A stretch of 64,000 nucleotides of DNA from Ewingella sp963519305. GTDB lineage: Bacteria > Pseudomonadota > Gammaproteobacteria > Enterobacterales > Enterobacteriaceae. A program made the position numbers and the translations under genes. Below are positions 26,059-34,497 of the stretch, in pieces. The first letter of the stretch is position 1. Each line of letters opens with the position of its first letter. A model generated the notes under the pieces. It ran no database searches. It was not told the origin of the DNA and was given only the letters and a program-made list of their open reading frames with translations. The stretch spans positions 27,454-91,453 of the forward strand of contig CAUQMS010000018.1 of NCBI GenBank assembly GCA_963519305.1. The letters are read 5' to 3'.

Positions 26059-26449
26059 TATTATTGTGCAAATTACATTATTCATAAGTGTCATAGTCAT
26101 TGGGGTTATGGGATTAGTCGTAACCTATTTTAATGCAAAACGTTATAAAATGATTTGCGAGAATTACGAGAAAATAAACAAAACAATATACCCAGCGGCT
26201 ATTTCATTTCGGTATTATAACTTTAGCTTTTCCTATATTAGCTTCCCAATAGAAAAATTAACCTATGTTTACTTTCCTCTTTTATTTAGCAAGAGAAGTT
26301 CGTTAAATAAAAAAGACATACATAAATGGTATGATTTCATTAATAGTCAAGATCGGAAAATAAAATCATGGTTTTATCTTGAAATGGCTATTTTTTTAAT
26401 ATGTACTGCTATGTTTGTAGTGCTGATTGTCGGACATTATTTAAAGTAA
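26051..26449 (+). CDS. Two-helix membrane protein, candidate immunity protein
   Basis: 132-residue protein starting at the ATG inside ATGAGTAA, which also contains the stop of the PAAR gene. Two clear membrane segments are visible, residues about 5-27 (IIVQITLFISVIVIGVMGLVV) and 108-130 (FYLEMAIFLICTAMFVVLIVG), with an 80-residue polar, Tyr- and Lys-rich region between them that must lie on one side of the membrane. I recognise no named domain. Overlap with the PAAR gene, matching base composition and membrane location make it the likely immunity protein for a membrane-targeting toxin. A longer in-frame start at 26000 lies inside the effector and is not favoured. Confidence 0.7.
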   Translation: MSNIIVQITLFISVIVIGVMGLVVTYFNAKRYKMICENYEKINKTIYPAAISFRYYNFSFSYISFPIEKLTYVYFPLLFSKRSSLNKKDIHKWYDFINSQDRKIKSWFYLEMAIFLICTAMFVVLIVGHYLK

Positions 26450-26648
26450 ACGCAAATTGGTGTTGGAGAGGGTGCTGCCGAGATAGATAAAACACACCTT
26501 TCCATTAAATTAAAGGCTGGTTATAAAAGGTGAATATAACGCCACCAGCCTGTAACTTATTGTATGTTATGAGTTATAGTTATTTTTTCATCTGGACCTT
26601 TTTTTCAGTTACTGATAACTTTAATTTAACAAAAACAAAAATGGCGAA

Positions 26649-26831
26649 ATGTACCGTAAGAGTGAAGAAGCCAAACATAAAGAACGTATTAATAAACTCT
26701 TAAATAACGGGATGCAGTTCGTAATGTTGGATCCGTCAGGTAATTTTGTAAAACCTTATCGACAAAACAATGTTGCAATGCGAGAGCGCAGACACACACA
26801 TTCCATCGTACCCATCAATTCGCTTCTTTAA
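26649..26831 (+). CDS. Small hypothetical ORF (doubtful)
   Basis: 60 codons with no family I recognise. The product is basic (KSEEAKHKERINKLLNN, then FVMLDPSGNFVKPYR) and has no membrane segment or signal peptide. The ribosome site is poor (AAATGGCGAA), so it may be non-coding or the remnant of a gene from the AT-rich island. Its composition resembles the PAAR module, which it follows by 200 bases. Confidence 0.25.
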   Translation: MYRKSEEAKHKERINKLLNNGMQFVMLDPSGNFVKPYRQNNVAMRERRHTHSIVPINSLL

Positions 26832-26935
26832 TTTAAATGAGAATATTACTAGGACACATAGAGAATGAAACTCCTAAAACGATCTATGCAACATTAAAAG
26901 CAAGATTGTCTCAGTCAGTCTTGCTTTCTAATCCA

Positions 26936-26988
26936 CAGGGCCCGAGTGGGCGGCGAGCCCAGGGTTTTGAAGTTGATTTTAAAACGGT
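26936..26988 (-). repeat. Intergenic repeat family, copy B (degenerate, inverted)
   Basis: Read on the minus strand it gives TTTTAAAATCAACTTCAAAACCC followed by a GGGCTCGCCGCCCAC hairpin, closely like the outer right arm at 58880-58920 (GGGCTCGCCGCCCAC). It begins within two bases of the araA stop codon. Its orientation is opposite to copy A, so the PAAR module lies between inverted copies. Confidence 0.65.
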
Positions 26989-26989
26989 A

Positions 26990-28495
26990 TTACTTGCCGC
27001 AAAGTTTAAAATAAACCTCATTCCAGCGAATTTGATTCTTAAAGTCCGCCAGTGTCGTGTCGTTATCAATCACCAGCAACTCCATATTATGGAGTTCCGC
27101 ATACAAGCGCAGATGGTCGATATCCAGTGCTTGCGAGAACACGGTGTGGTGCGCGCCGCCGCCGAGGATCCAGGCTTCGGCCGCTGTTGCGAGCGTTGGC
27201 TGGGCTTTCCAGATGGCGCGGGCCACCGGCAGTTTCGGCAGTTCATGCGGTTGTTCGACGGTATCGACCAAATTGACCAGCAGACGGAAGCGGTCGCCCA
27301 TGTCGATCACGCTGGCATTGACGGCCGGGCCGGCGGGGGTGGAGAAGATCAAACGCGCGGGATCCGCCTTGCCGCCTATGCCGAGGTATTGCGCATCCAG
27401 CAGCGGTTTTGGCTCTTTAGCGATGCTCGGGCAGACTTCCAGCATGTGCGAACCCACCACCAAATCGTTGCCGGTTTTGAAGTTATAGGTGTAATCCTCC
27501 ATAAACGAGGTGCCACCTTTCAGACCCCCGGCCATCACTTTCATGATGCGCAGCAGGGCGGCGGTTTTCCAGTCGCCTTCACCACCAAAACCGTAGCCTT
27601 TTTGCATCAGGCGCTGAACCGCCAGCCCCGGCAGCTGTTTCATGCCGTGCAGATCTTCGAAGTTGGTGGTGAAGGCGTGGAAGTCCCCCTGTTCGAGGAA
27701 GCGCGTCATGCCCAGCTCGATTTTTGCCGCGTCGAGCAGATTTTCACGGCGTTCACCGTGGAGCTTCACCACGTCAGTCAGGCGGTAAGTGGCTTCGTAC
27801 TCTTCGACCAGCGTATCTACGTCGCTTTTGCTCACTTCGTTAATCACGGCCACTAAATCGCCGATACCAAAGGCGCTGACGGTATAGCCGAACTGAATTT
27901 GTGCCGCGACTTTATCGCCTTCTGTGACTGCCACCTGACGCATGTTGTCGCCAAAACGCGCCACTTTCAGATTCTGGCTTTCGTTCTTCGCTGCCGCCAC
28001 GCGCATCCACTGTCCAATGCGGCGATGCGACTCGCCATCCTGCCAGTGACCGGCAACCACAGCGTGTTGCTGGCGCATACGGGCACCGATGAAACCGAAC
28101 TCACGGCCGCCATGTGCGGTCTGGTTGAGGTTCATAAAGTCCATGTCCATGGTGTCCCACGGCACTTCGGCGTTGAACTGGGTATGGAACTGCAACAGCG
28201 GTTTATGCAGGATGGTCAGACCGGCGATCCACATTTTGGCCGGAGAGAAAGTATGCAGCCAGGTGATCAAACCCGCACAGGACTGGCTGTAGTTGGCTTC
28301 GCGGCACAACGCGGTGATTTCGTCCGGCGTGGTGACCAGCGGTTTTAGCACCAGCTTAATCGGCAACCCGGCTTCGTTGTTGAGCCCGCTGACCACCTTC
28401 TCGGCGTTCTCTTTTACCTGGCGCAGTGTTTCAGGGCCATACAGGTGCTGACTGCCAATCGCAAACCATACTTCGAGATGTTTAAACGCGTCCAT
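26990..28495 (-). CDS. araA: L-arabinose isomerase
   Basis: AraA converts L-arabinose to L-ribulose in the cytoplasm. The 501-residue length and start MDAFKHLEVWFAIGSQHLYGPETLRQV fit the enterobacterial enzyme, and the conserved segments FMNLNQTAHGGREFGFI and GFGGEGDWKTAALLR (Mn2+-ligand glutamates) are intact. It follows araB with a 30-base gap, giving an araBA operon transcribed from the shared ara control region. The third gene, araD, is missing: DNA after the stop is a repeat copy and the PAAR island. Either araD is elsewhere, or the operon is araBA by nature in this lineage. Confidence 0.96.
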   Translation of the reverse strand: MDAFKHLEVWFAIGSQHLYGPETLRQVKENAEKVVSGLNNEAGLPIKLVLKPLVTTPDEITALCREANYSQSCAGLITWLHTFSPAKMWIAGLTILHKPLLQFHTQFNAEVPWDTMDMDFMNLNQTAHGGREFGFIGARMRQQHAVVAGHWQDGESHRRIGQWMRVAAAKNESQNLKVARFGDNMRQVAVTEGDKVAAQIQFGYTVSAFGIGDLVAVINEVSKSDVDTLVEEYEATYRLTDVVKLHGERRENLLDAAKIELGMTRFLEQGDFHAFTTNFEDLHGMKQLPGLAVQRLMQKGYGFGGEGDWKTAALLRIMKVMAGGLKGGTSFMEDYTYNFKTGNDLVVGSHMLEVCPSIAKEPKPLLDAQYLGIGGKADPARLIFSTPAGPAVNASVIDMGDRFRLLVNLVDTVEQPHELPKLPVARAIWKAQPTLATAAEAWILGGGAHHTVFSQALDIDHLRLYAELHNMELLVIDNDTTLADFKNQIRWNEVYFKLCGK

Positions 28496-28525
28496 TTATT
28501 ACTCCTGCAAAATAAGAAGGGAATT

Positions 28526-30205
28526 TCAGTGAGTCGTTTTTGCTGCAAACAGCGGTTCTGTAGTGCGGCACCACTGCTGATAACGTTCATAGAGTTTCTG
28601 GTATTGCGCCACGCGCTGCGGGTCTGGCAGCAGGGTGCTTTCGATGCTGCACGCCATGTTTTTCTGCGCCGCGGGGACATCGGAATACTCTCCGGCGGCG
28701 ACGGCGGCAAAAATAGCAGCGCCCAGCGCACAGCACTGGTCCGAGGCCACAATTTGCAGCGGGCGGTTCATGGCGTCGGCGCAGACCTGCATGATCACCG
28801 GTGATTTACGTGCAATGCCGCCAAGCGTCAGGACGTTTTCCACCGGAATATCCTGCTGTTCGAAGCACTCCATAATGGCGCGTGCGCCAAAGGCAGTGGC
28901 GGCGATGAATCCGCCAAACAGTTCCGGCGCTTCGGTGCCGAGATTAATGTCAGTGATCACCCCTTTCAGACGTTGATTGGCAAACGGCGTACGGCGTCCG
29001 TTGAACCAGTCGAGCACCAGTGGCAGGTGATCCAGCGACGGATTAGCCGCCCAGGCCGCCGTGAGGTCCGGCAGCAGATTTTTTTGCAGGAGGGAAAGAA
29101 CCGGTTTGAGTTCAGGATGGGCGTGCATCGCCTGCACCAGTGGCCAGCTCAGCAGGCGGCTGAACCAGGCGTACATATCGCCAAAGGCCGATTGCCCGGC
29201 CTCCATGCCGATCATCTCCGGGACTACGCTGCCTTCCACCTGACCGCAAATCCCGCCGATGGCGCGGTCATTCACGCGATCCTTGTCAGCAATCAGAATG
29301 TCGCAGGTGGAGGTGCCGATCACTTTGACCAGCGTGTAAGGCTGCGCACCGGCGCCGACGGCACCCATATGGCAGTCGAACGCGCCGCCGGAGAGCACCA
29401 CGCTTTGCGGCAGGCCCAGACGCTGCGCCCATTCGGCAGTCAGTGTACCGACCGGTTTATCGGCGGTGACGGTGTCGGTAAACAGCGGGTAAGGCAGGTT
29501 TTCGACCAGAATCGGGTCCAGCGCGGTGAAGAAGTCGCGTGGCGGCAGGCCACCCCAGGACGGGTGCCACAACATTTTGTGCCCGGCGCTGCAGCGGCCG
29601 CGAGCCATATCGGCCGGCGCGGTGGTGCCGGAAAGCAGCGCAGGTACCCAGTCGCATAGCTCAACCCAGGAGGCCGCGGCCTTGCGCACGGCGGCGTCTT
29701 CGCGGGAGACGTGCAGAATTTTGGCCCAGAACCATTCGGAGGAGTAAACGCCGCCGATGTAGCGGGAGTAGTCGGGGAAATCGCCGGAGCGGCACAGGCG
29801 GTTGATCTCCTCGGCCTCTTCAATCGCGGTGTGATCTTTCCATAACACGAACATGGCGTTCGGGTTATTTTCAAATTCAGGGCGCAGCGCCAATACCTGA
29901 CCCTGCGCATCCACCGGAGCAGGGGTGGAACCGGTCGAATCCACGCCGATGCCAATGATCCTGGCGCTGCGTTCTGCACCGAGGCGCTGCACCAGATTCA
30001 CCATCGCCTGTTCCATCGCTTCTATATAGTCACGCGGATGATGGCGGAACTGATTTTGTGCGGCATTGCAGAACAGGCCTTCCTGCCAGCGCGGATAGTA
30101 AACCACGTCGGTGTCGATTTCCGTGCCGCTCTGGCAGTCTACGGCCAGCACGCGCACGGAGTCGCTACCAAAATCCAGACCAAGAGCAATTGCACCTTGC
30201 GTCAT
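28526..30205 (-). CDS. araB: Ribulokinase
   Basis: FGGY-family kinase phosphorylating L-ribulose to L-ribulose 5-phosphate. 559 residues from ATG 30205; the start is set by the family N-terminus (AIALGLDFGSDSVRVLAVD, the ATPase phosphate-1 motif) and a GAGTGAGAAG ribosome site, while an upstream in-frame ATG would add 33 unrelated residues. Residues VLSGGAFDCHMGAVGAG and LTLGGIARKSPVIMQVCADAMNRP match the FGGY C-terminal half. First gene of araBA, divergent from araFGH. Confidence 0.95.
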   Translation of the reverse strand: MTQGAIALGLDFGSDSVRVLAVDCQSGTEIDTDVVYYPRWQEGLFCNAAQNQFRHHPRDYIEAMEQAMVNLVQRLGAERSARIIGIGVDSTGSTPAPVDAQGQVLALRPEFENNPNAMFVLWKDHTAIEEAEEINRLCRSGDFPDYSRYIGGVYSSEWFWAKILHVSREDAAVRKAAASWVELCDWVPALLSGTTAPADMARGRCSAGHKMLWHPSWGGLPPRDFFTALDPILVENLPYPLFTDTVTADKPVGTLTAEWAQRLGLPQSVVLSGGAFDCHMGAVGAGAQPYTLVKVIGTSTCDILIADKDRVNDRAIGGICGQVEGSVVPEMIGMEAGQSAFGDMYAWFSRLLSWPLVQAMHAHPELKPVLSLLQKNLLPDLTAAWAANPSLDHLPLVLDWFNGRRTPFANQRLKGVITDINLGTEAPELFGGFIAATAFGARAIMECFEQQDIPVENVLTLGGIARKSPVIMQVCADAMNRPLQIVASDQCCALGAAIFAAVAAGEYSDVPAAQKNMACSIESTLLPDPQRVAQYQKLYERYQQWCRTTEPLFAAKTTH

Positions 30206-30295
30206 TCTTCTCACTCCCAAGATATCGATGAAATATGTCTGCTGAATATCCTGTGCGTGGGTGAGCGAGGGGTGTGAGGAGGCGTTAGCTAGAAG

Positions 30296-30311
30296 TATGC
30301 ACAATCCTGCT
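30296..30311 (+). promoter_or_regulatory. AraC half-site 1
   Basis: TATGCACAATCCTGCT matches the AraC half-site pattern TATGGA-N7-GCT, with one difference in the first hexamer. Same orientation as half-site 2, exactly 75 bases away, about seven helical turns. Confidence 0.65.
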
Positions 30312-30325
30312 CCCCATGATGTTTA

Positions 30326-30341
30326 TGTGAGGTTAGTCAAA
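30326..30341 (+). promoter_or_regulatory. CRP-like site
   Basis: TGTGAGGTTAGTCAAA fits TGTGA-N6-TCACA with a perfect left half and a weaker right half. It lies between the two AraC half-sites, as CRP does in the E. coli ara regions. Confidence 0.45.
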
Positions 30342-30370
30342 AGTTAACGCTTGGCTAAAATCGCTATATC

Positions 30371-30386
30371 TATGCACGATCCTGCT
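30371..30386 (+). promoter_or_regulatory. AraC half-site 2
   Basis: TATGCACGATCCTGCT differs from half-site 1 at a single base and again fits TATGGA-N7-GCT. A clear adjacent second half-site 21 bases away, as in the E. coli araI1-I2 pair, is not visible. Confidence 0.65.
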
Positions 30387-30617
30387 GTAATCCCCAAGTG
30401 TGATAGCGCTCTACCTTCCCGCGTTAAATTCCCGTTAAAACTGTCTCCGTCCTGTTTAGCAAAAAGAGCGATCCTGTCCTCAAACCGCCGGTATAAGGCA
30501 GCTGAAAGCAGGTTCGCTTTTTGGTTTAACCCTAATGAGAACGTTTTCACGCCGCGACGGCGCTGAAAGATTTCTACGCAACGACGCGAGCGACAACAAT
30601 AAAAGCCGGAGAACATC

Positions 30618-31601
30618 ATGCATAAATTCACTAAGGCGTTAGCGATGGCAGGTTTTGCTGTCCTTATGTCACATTCAGCTATGGCGGAAACCATGAAGCT
30701 GGGCTTTCTGGTTAAACAACCGGAAGAGCCGTGGTTTCAGACTGAATGGAAATTTGCGGATAAAGCAGGTAAGGATCTGAACTTCCAGGTGATCAAAATT
30801 GCGGTACCGGACGGCGAGAAGACGCTGAACGCTATCGACAGCCTGGCGGCCAACGGGGCAAAAGGATTTGTCATTTGTACGCCTGACCCGCGTCTGGGAC
30901 CGGCCATTATGGCGAAAGCACGCAGCTACGATATGAAAGTGATTCAGGTGGATGACCAGTTTGTGAATGCCAAAGGCAAACCAATGGAAGAGGTGCCATT
31001 AGTGATGATGGCCGCCACCAAAATCGGTGAGCGTCAGGGGCAGGAACTGTATAAAGAGATGCAAAAACGCGGCTGGAATGTGGCGGATACCGGCGTAATG
31101 GCCATCACCGCAGATGAACTCGACACTGCACGCCGCCGCACCACCGGTGCCATGGACGCGCTGAAAGCGGCCGGGTTCCCTGAAGGTCAGATCTATAAAG
31201 TACCCACCAAATCCAACGATATCCCGGGCGCACTGGATGCCGGTAACTCCCTGTTAGTGCAACATCCGCAGGTGAAAAACTGGTTGATCCTCGGCATGAA
31301 TGACAACACTGTTCTCGGCGGTGTGCGTGCCACTGAAGGCCAGGGCTTCAAAGCAGCGAACGTGATCGGTATCGGCATCAACGGTGTGGATGCGGTGAAC
31401 GAACTCTCCAAAGGCGCGCAGACCGGCTTTTACGGTTCCCTGCTGCCAAGCCCGGACATTCACGGCTACAAAAGTATCCAGATGTTGAATGAGTGGGTGA
31501 CCAAAGGCGTTGAGCCACCGAAATTCACCGAAGTGACCGACGTGGTGTTGATCACCCGTGACAACTTCAAGGTGGAGCTGAAGAAGAAGGGCCTGATGTA
31601 A
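30618..31601 (+). CDS. araF: L-arabinose-binding periplasmic protein
   Basis: Type I periplasmic binding protein of the high-affinity arabinose importer, 327 residues. Signal peptide 1-23 (MHKFTKALAMAGFAVLMSHSAMA) followed by ETMKLGFLVKQPEEPWFQTEWKFADKAG, which matches mature AraF. GGAGAACATC precedes the ATG. First gene of araFGH-araC, divergent from araBA. A hairpin after the stop probably gives araF higher expression than araGH. Confidence 0.95.
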   Translation: MHKFTKALAMAGFAVLMSHSAMAETMKLGFLVKQPEEPWFQTEWKFADKAGKDLNFQVIKIAVPDGEKTLNAIDSLAANGAKGFVICTPDPRLGPAIMAKARSYDMKVIQVDDQFVNAKGKPMEEVPLVMMAATKIGERQGQELYKEMQKRGWNVADTGVMAITADELDTARRRTTGAMDALKAAGFPEGQIYKVPTKSNDIPGALDAGNSLLVQHPQVKNWLILGMNDNTVLGGVRATEGQGFKAANVIGIGINGVDAVNELSKGAQTGFYGSLLPSPDIHGYKSIQMLNEWVTKGVEPPKFTEVTDVVLITRDNFKVELKKKGLM

Positions 31602-31626
31602 TTTCCTCATCATTTCCTCGTGATAC

Positions 31627-31663
31627 TTCGGGCTGCAGGTGCGTTGACTGCCTGCAACCCGAA
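31627..31663 (+). terminator. araF-araG intercistronic hairpin
   Basis: TTCGGGCTGCAGG (31627-31639) pairs with CCTGCAACCCGAA (31651-31663) with one G-T wobble and an 11-base loop. There is no long T tract, so it fits a 3' mRNA stabiliser or partial terminator that raises araF over araG, as usual for binding-protein genes. Confidence 0.6.
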
Positions 31664-31729
31664 TTAATCAGAGGAAACTTGCGGTAATGCATTTTTGGAA
31701 ACCCATTTTCTCGTCTTCAGGTAACTACT

Positions 31730-33304
31730 ATGACTCAGCAAGCCTTACTTAATGCCTCGCTGCTGAAACCGTCGCTGACGGCGTTTGACGCGGCGGCGCC
31801 GTATCTGGAATTTCACAATATTGGCAAGACATTTCCCGGTGTGAAAGCACTGGATGGCATCACGTTTAACTGCAAAGCCGGGCAAATTCATGCCCTGATG
31901 GGCGAGAACGGCGCGGGGAAATCCACGCTGCTCAAGATCCTCAGCGGTAACTATCAGCCCTCGCAGGGAGAAATCCATATCAAGGGCCAGCCGGTGAGTT
32001 TTACCCACACCACCGATGCGCTGGATGCCGGTGTGGCGATCATTTATCAGGAACTGCATCTGGTGCCGGAAATGACGGTGGCAGAGAACATCTATCTCGG
32101 GCAGTTGCCGAGCAAATATGGCTGCGTGAACCGCAAACTGCTGCGTTATGAGGCCAAAATCCAGCTGGAGCATCTGGGGCTGGATATCGACCCGGATACC
32201 CCGCTGAAATATCTGTCGATTGGTCAGTGGCAGATGGTGGAGATCGCCAAGGCGCTGGCGCGTAACGCCAAAATCATCGCTTTTGATGAGCCAACCAGTT
32301 CACTGTCGGCCCGTGAAATCGAGCAGTTGTTTCGCGTGATCCGCGAACTGCGTGCCGAGGGGCGGGTCATTTTGTATGTCTCGCACCGTATGGAAGAGAT
32401 TTTTGCGCTGAGCGACGCCGTCACAGTGTTCAAGGATGGCCGCTATGTCTGCACCTTTGATGATATGGCGCAGGTGAATAATGAAAAGCTGGTGCAGGCG
32501 ATGGTCGGGCGCAATCTCGGCGATATCTATGATTATGCGCCGCGTCCGCACGGTGAAATCCGCCTGCAACTGGACGCAGTCAAAGCGACGGGCGTGAAAA
32601 CGCCGATCAGCTTCAGCGTGCGTCAGGGCGAAATCGTCGGTCTGTTCGGGCTGGTGGGTGCCGGTCGCAGCGAGCTGATGAAAGGGCTGTTCGGCGGCAC
32701 AAGGATCACGGCGGGTACGGTTTCACTCGACGGCGTGGCGCTCAATATCCGTAAACCGGCTGACGCTATCCGTCAGGGGATTATGCTCTGCCCGGAAGAC
32801 CGCAAAGCCGACGGCATCATTGCGGTTCACTCGGTGCAGGACAATATCAACATCAGTGCGCGGCGCAAAACGGTTACGGCCGGTTGCCTGATCAATAACC
32901 AGTGGGAAGCGCAGAACGCCAAAAAGCACATTGCCTCGCTGAACATTAAAACCCCAAACGCCCAGCAGTTGATCATGAATCTGTCCGGCGGCAATCAGCA
33001 GAAAGCCATTCTGGGCCGCTGGCTGTCGGAGGAGATGAAAGTGATCCTGCTCGACGAGCCGACGCGCGGGATTGACGTCGGTGCCAAACATGAAATCTAC
33101 AACGTGATTTATGCGCTGGCGAAGCAGGGCATCGCGGTGCTGTTTGCCTCCAGTGATTTGCCCGAAGTTTTAGGGCTGGCGGACAGAATTATTGTGATGC
33201 GCGAAGGCGCGATTTCCGGCGAGTTGCTGCATGACGACGCCACTGAAGAAAAAGCATTAGGGCTGGCGATGTTAAGAACGCCGGAACTGACGGCAGGAGT
33301 ATAA
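31730..33304 (+). CDS. araG: L-arabinose ABC transporter ATP-binding protein
   Basis: Double-domain ATPase of 524 residues. The first nucleotide-binding domain has Walker A GENGAGKST (near 62) and LSIGQWQMVEIAKAL in place of the canonical signature; Walker B is KIIAFDEPTSSLS. The second domain, after about residue 270, has a degenerate Walker A (GLVGAGRSE) and signature LSGGNQQK with Walker B VILLDEPTRGID, the pattern of RbsA/AraG/MglA. It carries a few more N-terminal residues than E. coli AraG. Four bases before araH. Confidence 0.95.
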   Translation: MTQQALLNASLLKPSLTAFDAAAPYLEFHNIGKTFPGVKALDGITFNCKAGQIHALMGENGAGKSTLLKILSGNYQPSQGEIHIKGQPVSFTHTTDALDAGVAIIYQELHLVPEMTVAENIYLGQLPSKYGCVNRKLLRYEAKIQLEHLGLDIDPDTPLKYLSIGQWQMVEIAKALARNAKIIAFDEPTSSLSAREIEQLFRVIRELRAEGRVILYVSHRMEEIFALSDAVTVFKDGRYVCTFDDMAQVNNEKLVQAMVGRNLGDIYDYAPRPHGEIRLQLDAVKATGVKTPISFSVRQGEIVGLFGLVGAGRSELMKGLFGGTRITAGTVSLDGVALNIRKPADAIRQGIMLCPEDRKADGIIAVHSVQDNINISARRKTVTAGCLINNQWEAQNAKKHIASLNIKTPNAQQLIMNLSGGNQQKAILGRWLSEEMKVILLDEPTRGIDVGAKHEIYNVIYALAKQGIAVLFASSDLPEVLGLADRIIVMREGAISGELLHDDATEEKALGLAMLRTPELTAGV

Positions 33305-33308
33305 AACG

Positions 33309-34313
33309 ATGTCATCTATGACCACAAATTCCGGTAAACCGGATCACTCCTCTGCCGCCTCCCGCGGCAGTCAGGGCATTATGCGTATCTGGGACAGCTA
33401 CGGCATGCTGGTGGTATTCGCCGTACTGTTCCTGGCCTGTACGATTTTCGTGCCCAATTTCAGCTCGTTTATCAATATGAAAGGGCTGCTGCTGGCGATC
33501 TCCATGTCCGGCATGGTGGCCTGCGGCATGTTGTTCTGTCTGGCCTCCGGCGATTTTGACCTGTCTGTCGCCTCGGTGATTGCCTGCGCAGGTGTAACGA
33601 CTGCGGTGGTGATCAATCTGACCGAAAGTCTGTGGATTGGCGTCGGTGCCGGTCTGATTCTGGGAATGCTGACCGGTTTGCTAAACGGCTTTGTCATCGC
33701 CCGGCTGAAAATCAATGCGCTGATCACCACGCTGGCTACCATGCAGATCGTGCGTGGTCTGGCGTATATCATCTCCGACGGTAAAGCGGTGGGCATCGAA
33801 GACGAACGTTTCTTCGCGCTGGGTTACGCCAACTGGTTCGGTCTGCCTGCACCTATCTGGCTGACCGTGGGTTGTCTGATTATCTTCGGCCTGCTGCTCA
33901 ATAAAACCACCTTTGGTCGTAACACACTGGCGATTGGCGGCAATGAAGACGCGGCGCGGCTGGCGGGCGTGCCGGTGGTGCGCACCAAAATCATCATCTT
34001 TATGCTGTCCGGGTTGGTATCAGCGGCGGCGGGGATAATTCTGGCCTCGCGTATGACCAGCGGCCAGCCGATGACGTCACTGGGTTACGAGCTGATTGTT
34101 ATCTCTGCCTGCGTGCTGGGTGGCGTTTCGCTTAAGGGCGGTATCGGTAAAATTTCCTATGTGGTGGCCGGTATTCTGATTCTGGGTACGGTAGAAAACG
34201 CCATGAATCTGCTGAACATTTCGCCGTTCTCACAATACGTGGTACGCGGGCTGATCCTGCTGGCGGCGGTGATATTTGACCGCTACAAACAGAAAGCTAA
34301 AAGAACCGTTTAA
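33309..34313 (+). CDS. araH: L-arabinose ABC transporter permease
   Basis: Inner-membrane permease of the BPD_transp_2 family, 334 residues, with a cytoplasmic Ser-rich N-terminus (1-25) and about ten hydrophobic segments. The motif CLASGDFDLSVASVIACAGV and the coupling loop AIGGNEDAARLAGVPVVRTK are as in AraH/RbsC. Third gene of the araFGH importer, followed by a hairpin and araC. Confidence 0.95.
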   Translation: MSSMTTNSGKPDHSSAASRGSQGIMRIWDSYGMLVVFAVLFLACTIFVPNFSSFINMKGLLLAISMSGMVACGMLFCLASGDFDLSVASVIACAGVTTAVVINLTESLWIGVGAGLILGMLTGLLNGFVIARLKINALITTLATMQIVRGLAYIISDGKAVGIEDERFFALGYANWFGLPAPIWLTVGCLIIFGLLLNKTTFGRNTLAIGGNEDAARLAGVPVVRTKIIIFMLSGLVSAAAGIILASRMTSGQPMTSLGYELIVISACVLGGVSLKGGIGKISYVVAGILILGTVENAMNLLNISPFSQYVVRGLILLAAVIFDRYKQKAKRTV

Positions 34314-34335
34314 GGCAATTCCCGGTAATTAGTGA

Positions 34336-34378
34336 TAACGCTTTCACGCTGATGACACGCGGCATCTAACGCTTTCAC
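34336..34378. repeat. 12-base direct repeat upstream of araC
   Basis: TAACGCTTTCAC occurs at 34336-34347 and again at 34367-34378, 31 bases apart (about three helical turns), with a shorter relative CGCTTTCA near 34437. The spacing suggests a protein-binding site in the araC promoter. Not an AraC-type half-site by sequence. Confidence 0.45.
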
Positions 34379-34392
34379 AGCTCGGATGCCGC
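34359..34392 (+). terminator. Hairpin after araH
   Basis: GCGGCATC pairs with GATGCCGC across an 18-base loop, followed by AAAAATCC. It separates araFGH from araC and overlaps the second direct-repeat unit. The tail is A-rich rather than T-rich, so termination strength is uncertain. Confidence 0.45.
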
Positions 34393-34497
34393 AAAAATCC
34401 GCTTTTGTTCACATTTTTGCAACGTTTTCTGGCAGCGCTTTCATCGGCCGATAGAATAAAAGAAAACCCGCCCCAGAGTGATTTTCAGGAGGTCCCG

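Larger units (their letters stand above)
26450..26989. other. Intergenic region after the PAAR module
   Basis: 540 bases between the candidate immunity gene and the 3' end of araA. It holds a hairpin (AGGCTGGT 26514-26521 with ACCAGCCT 26544-26551), AT-rich DNA, a doubtful 60-codon frame at 26649-26831, and a degenerate, inverted repeat copy next to the araA stop. This is also where araD would lie in an E. coli-type araBAD operon; no trace of it is seen. Confidence 0.55.
30206..30617. promoter_or_regulatory. Divergent ara control region
   Basis: 412 bases between araB and araF with two AraC half-sites and a CRP-like site between them (listed separately). This single region must serve araBA on the minus strand and araFGH on the plus strand. 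Confidence 0.7.

Noticed and set aside
26837..27856. Long plus-strand frame antisense to araA
   Set aside because: It mirrors the araA codons, has no ribosome site, and its product is His/Gln/Arg-rich as expected of an antisense shadow.
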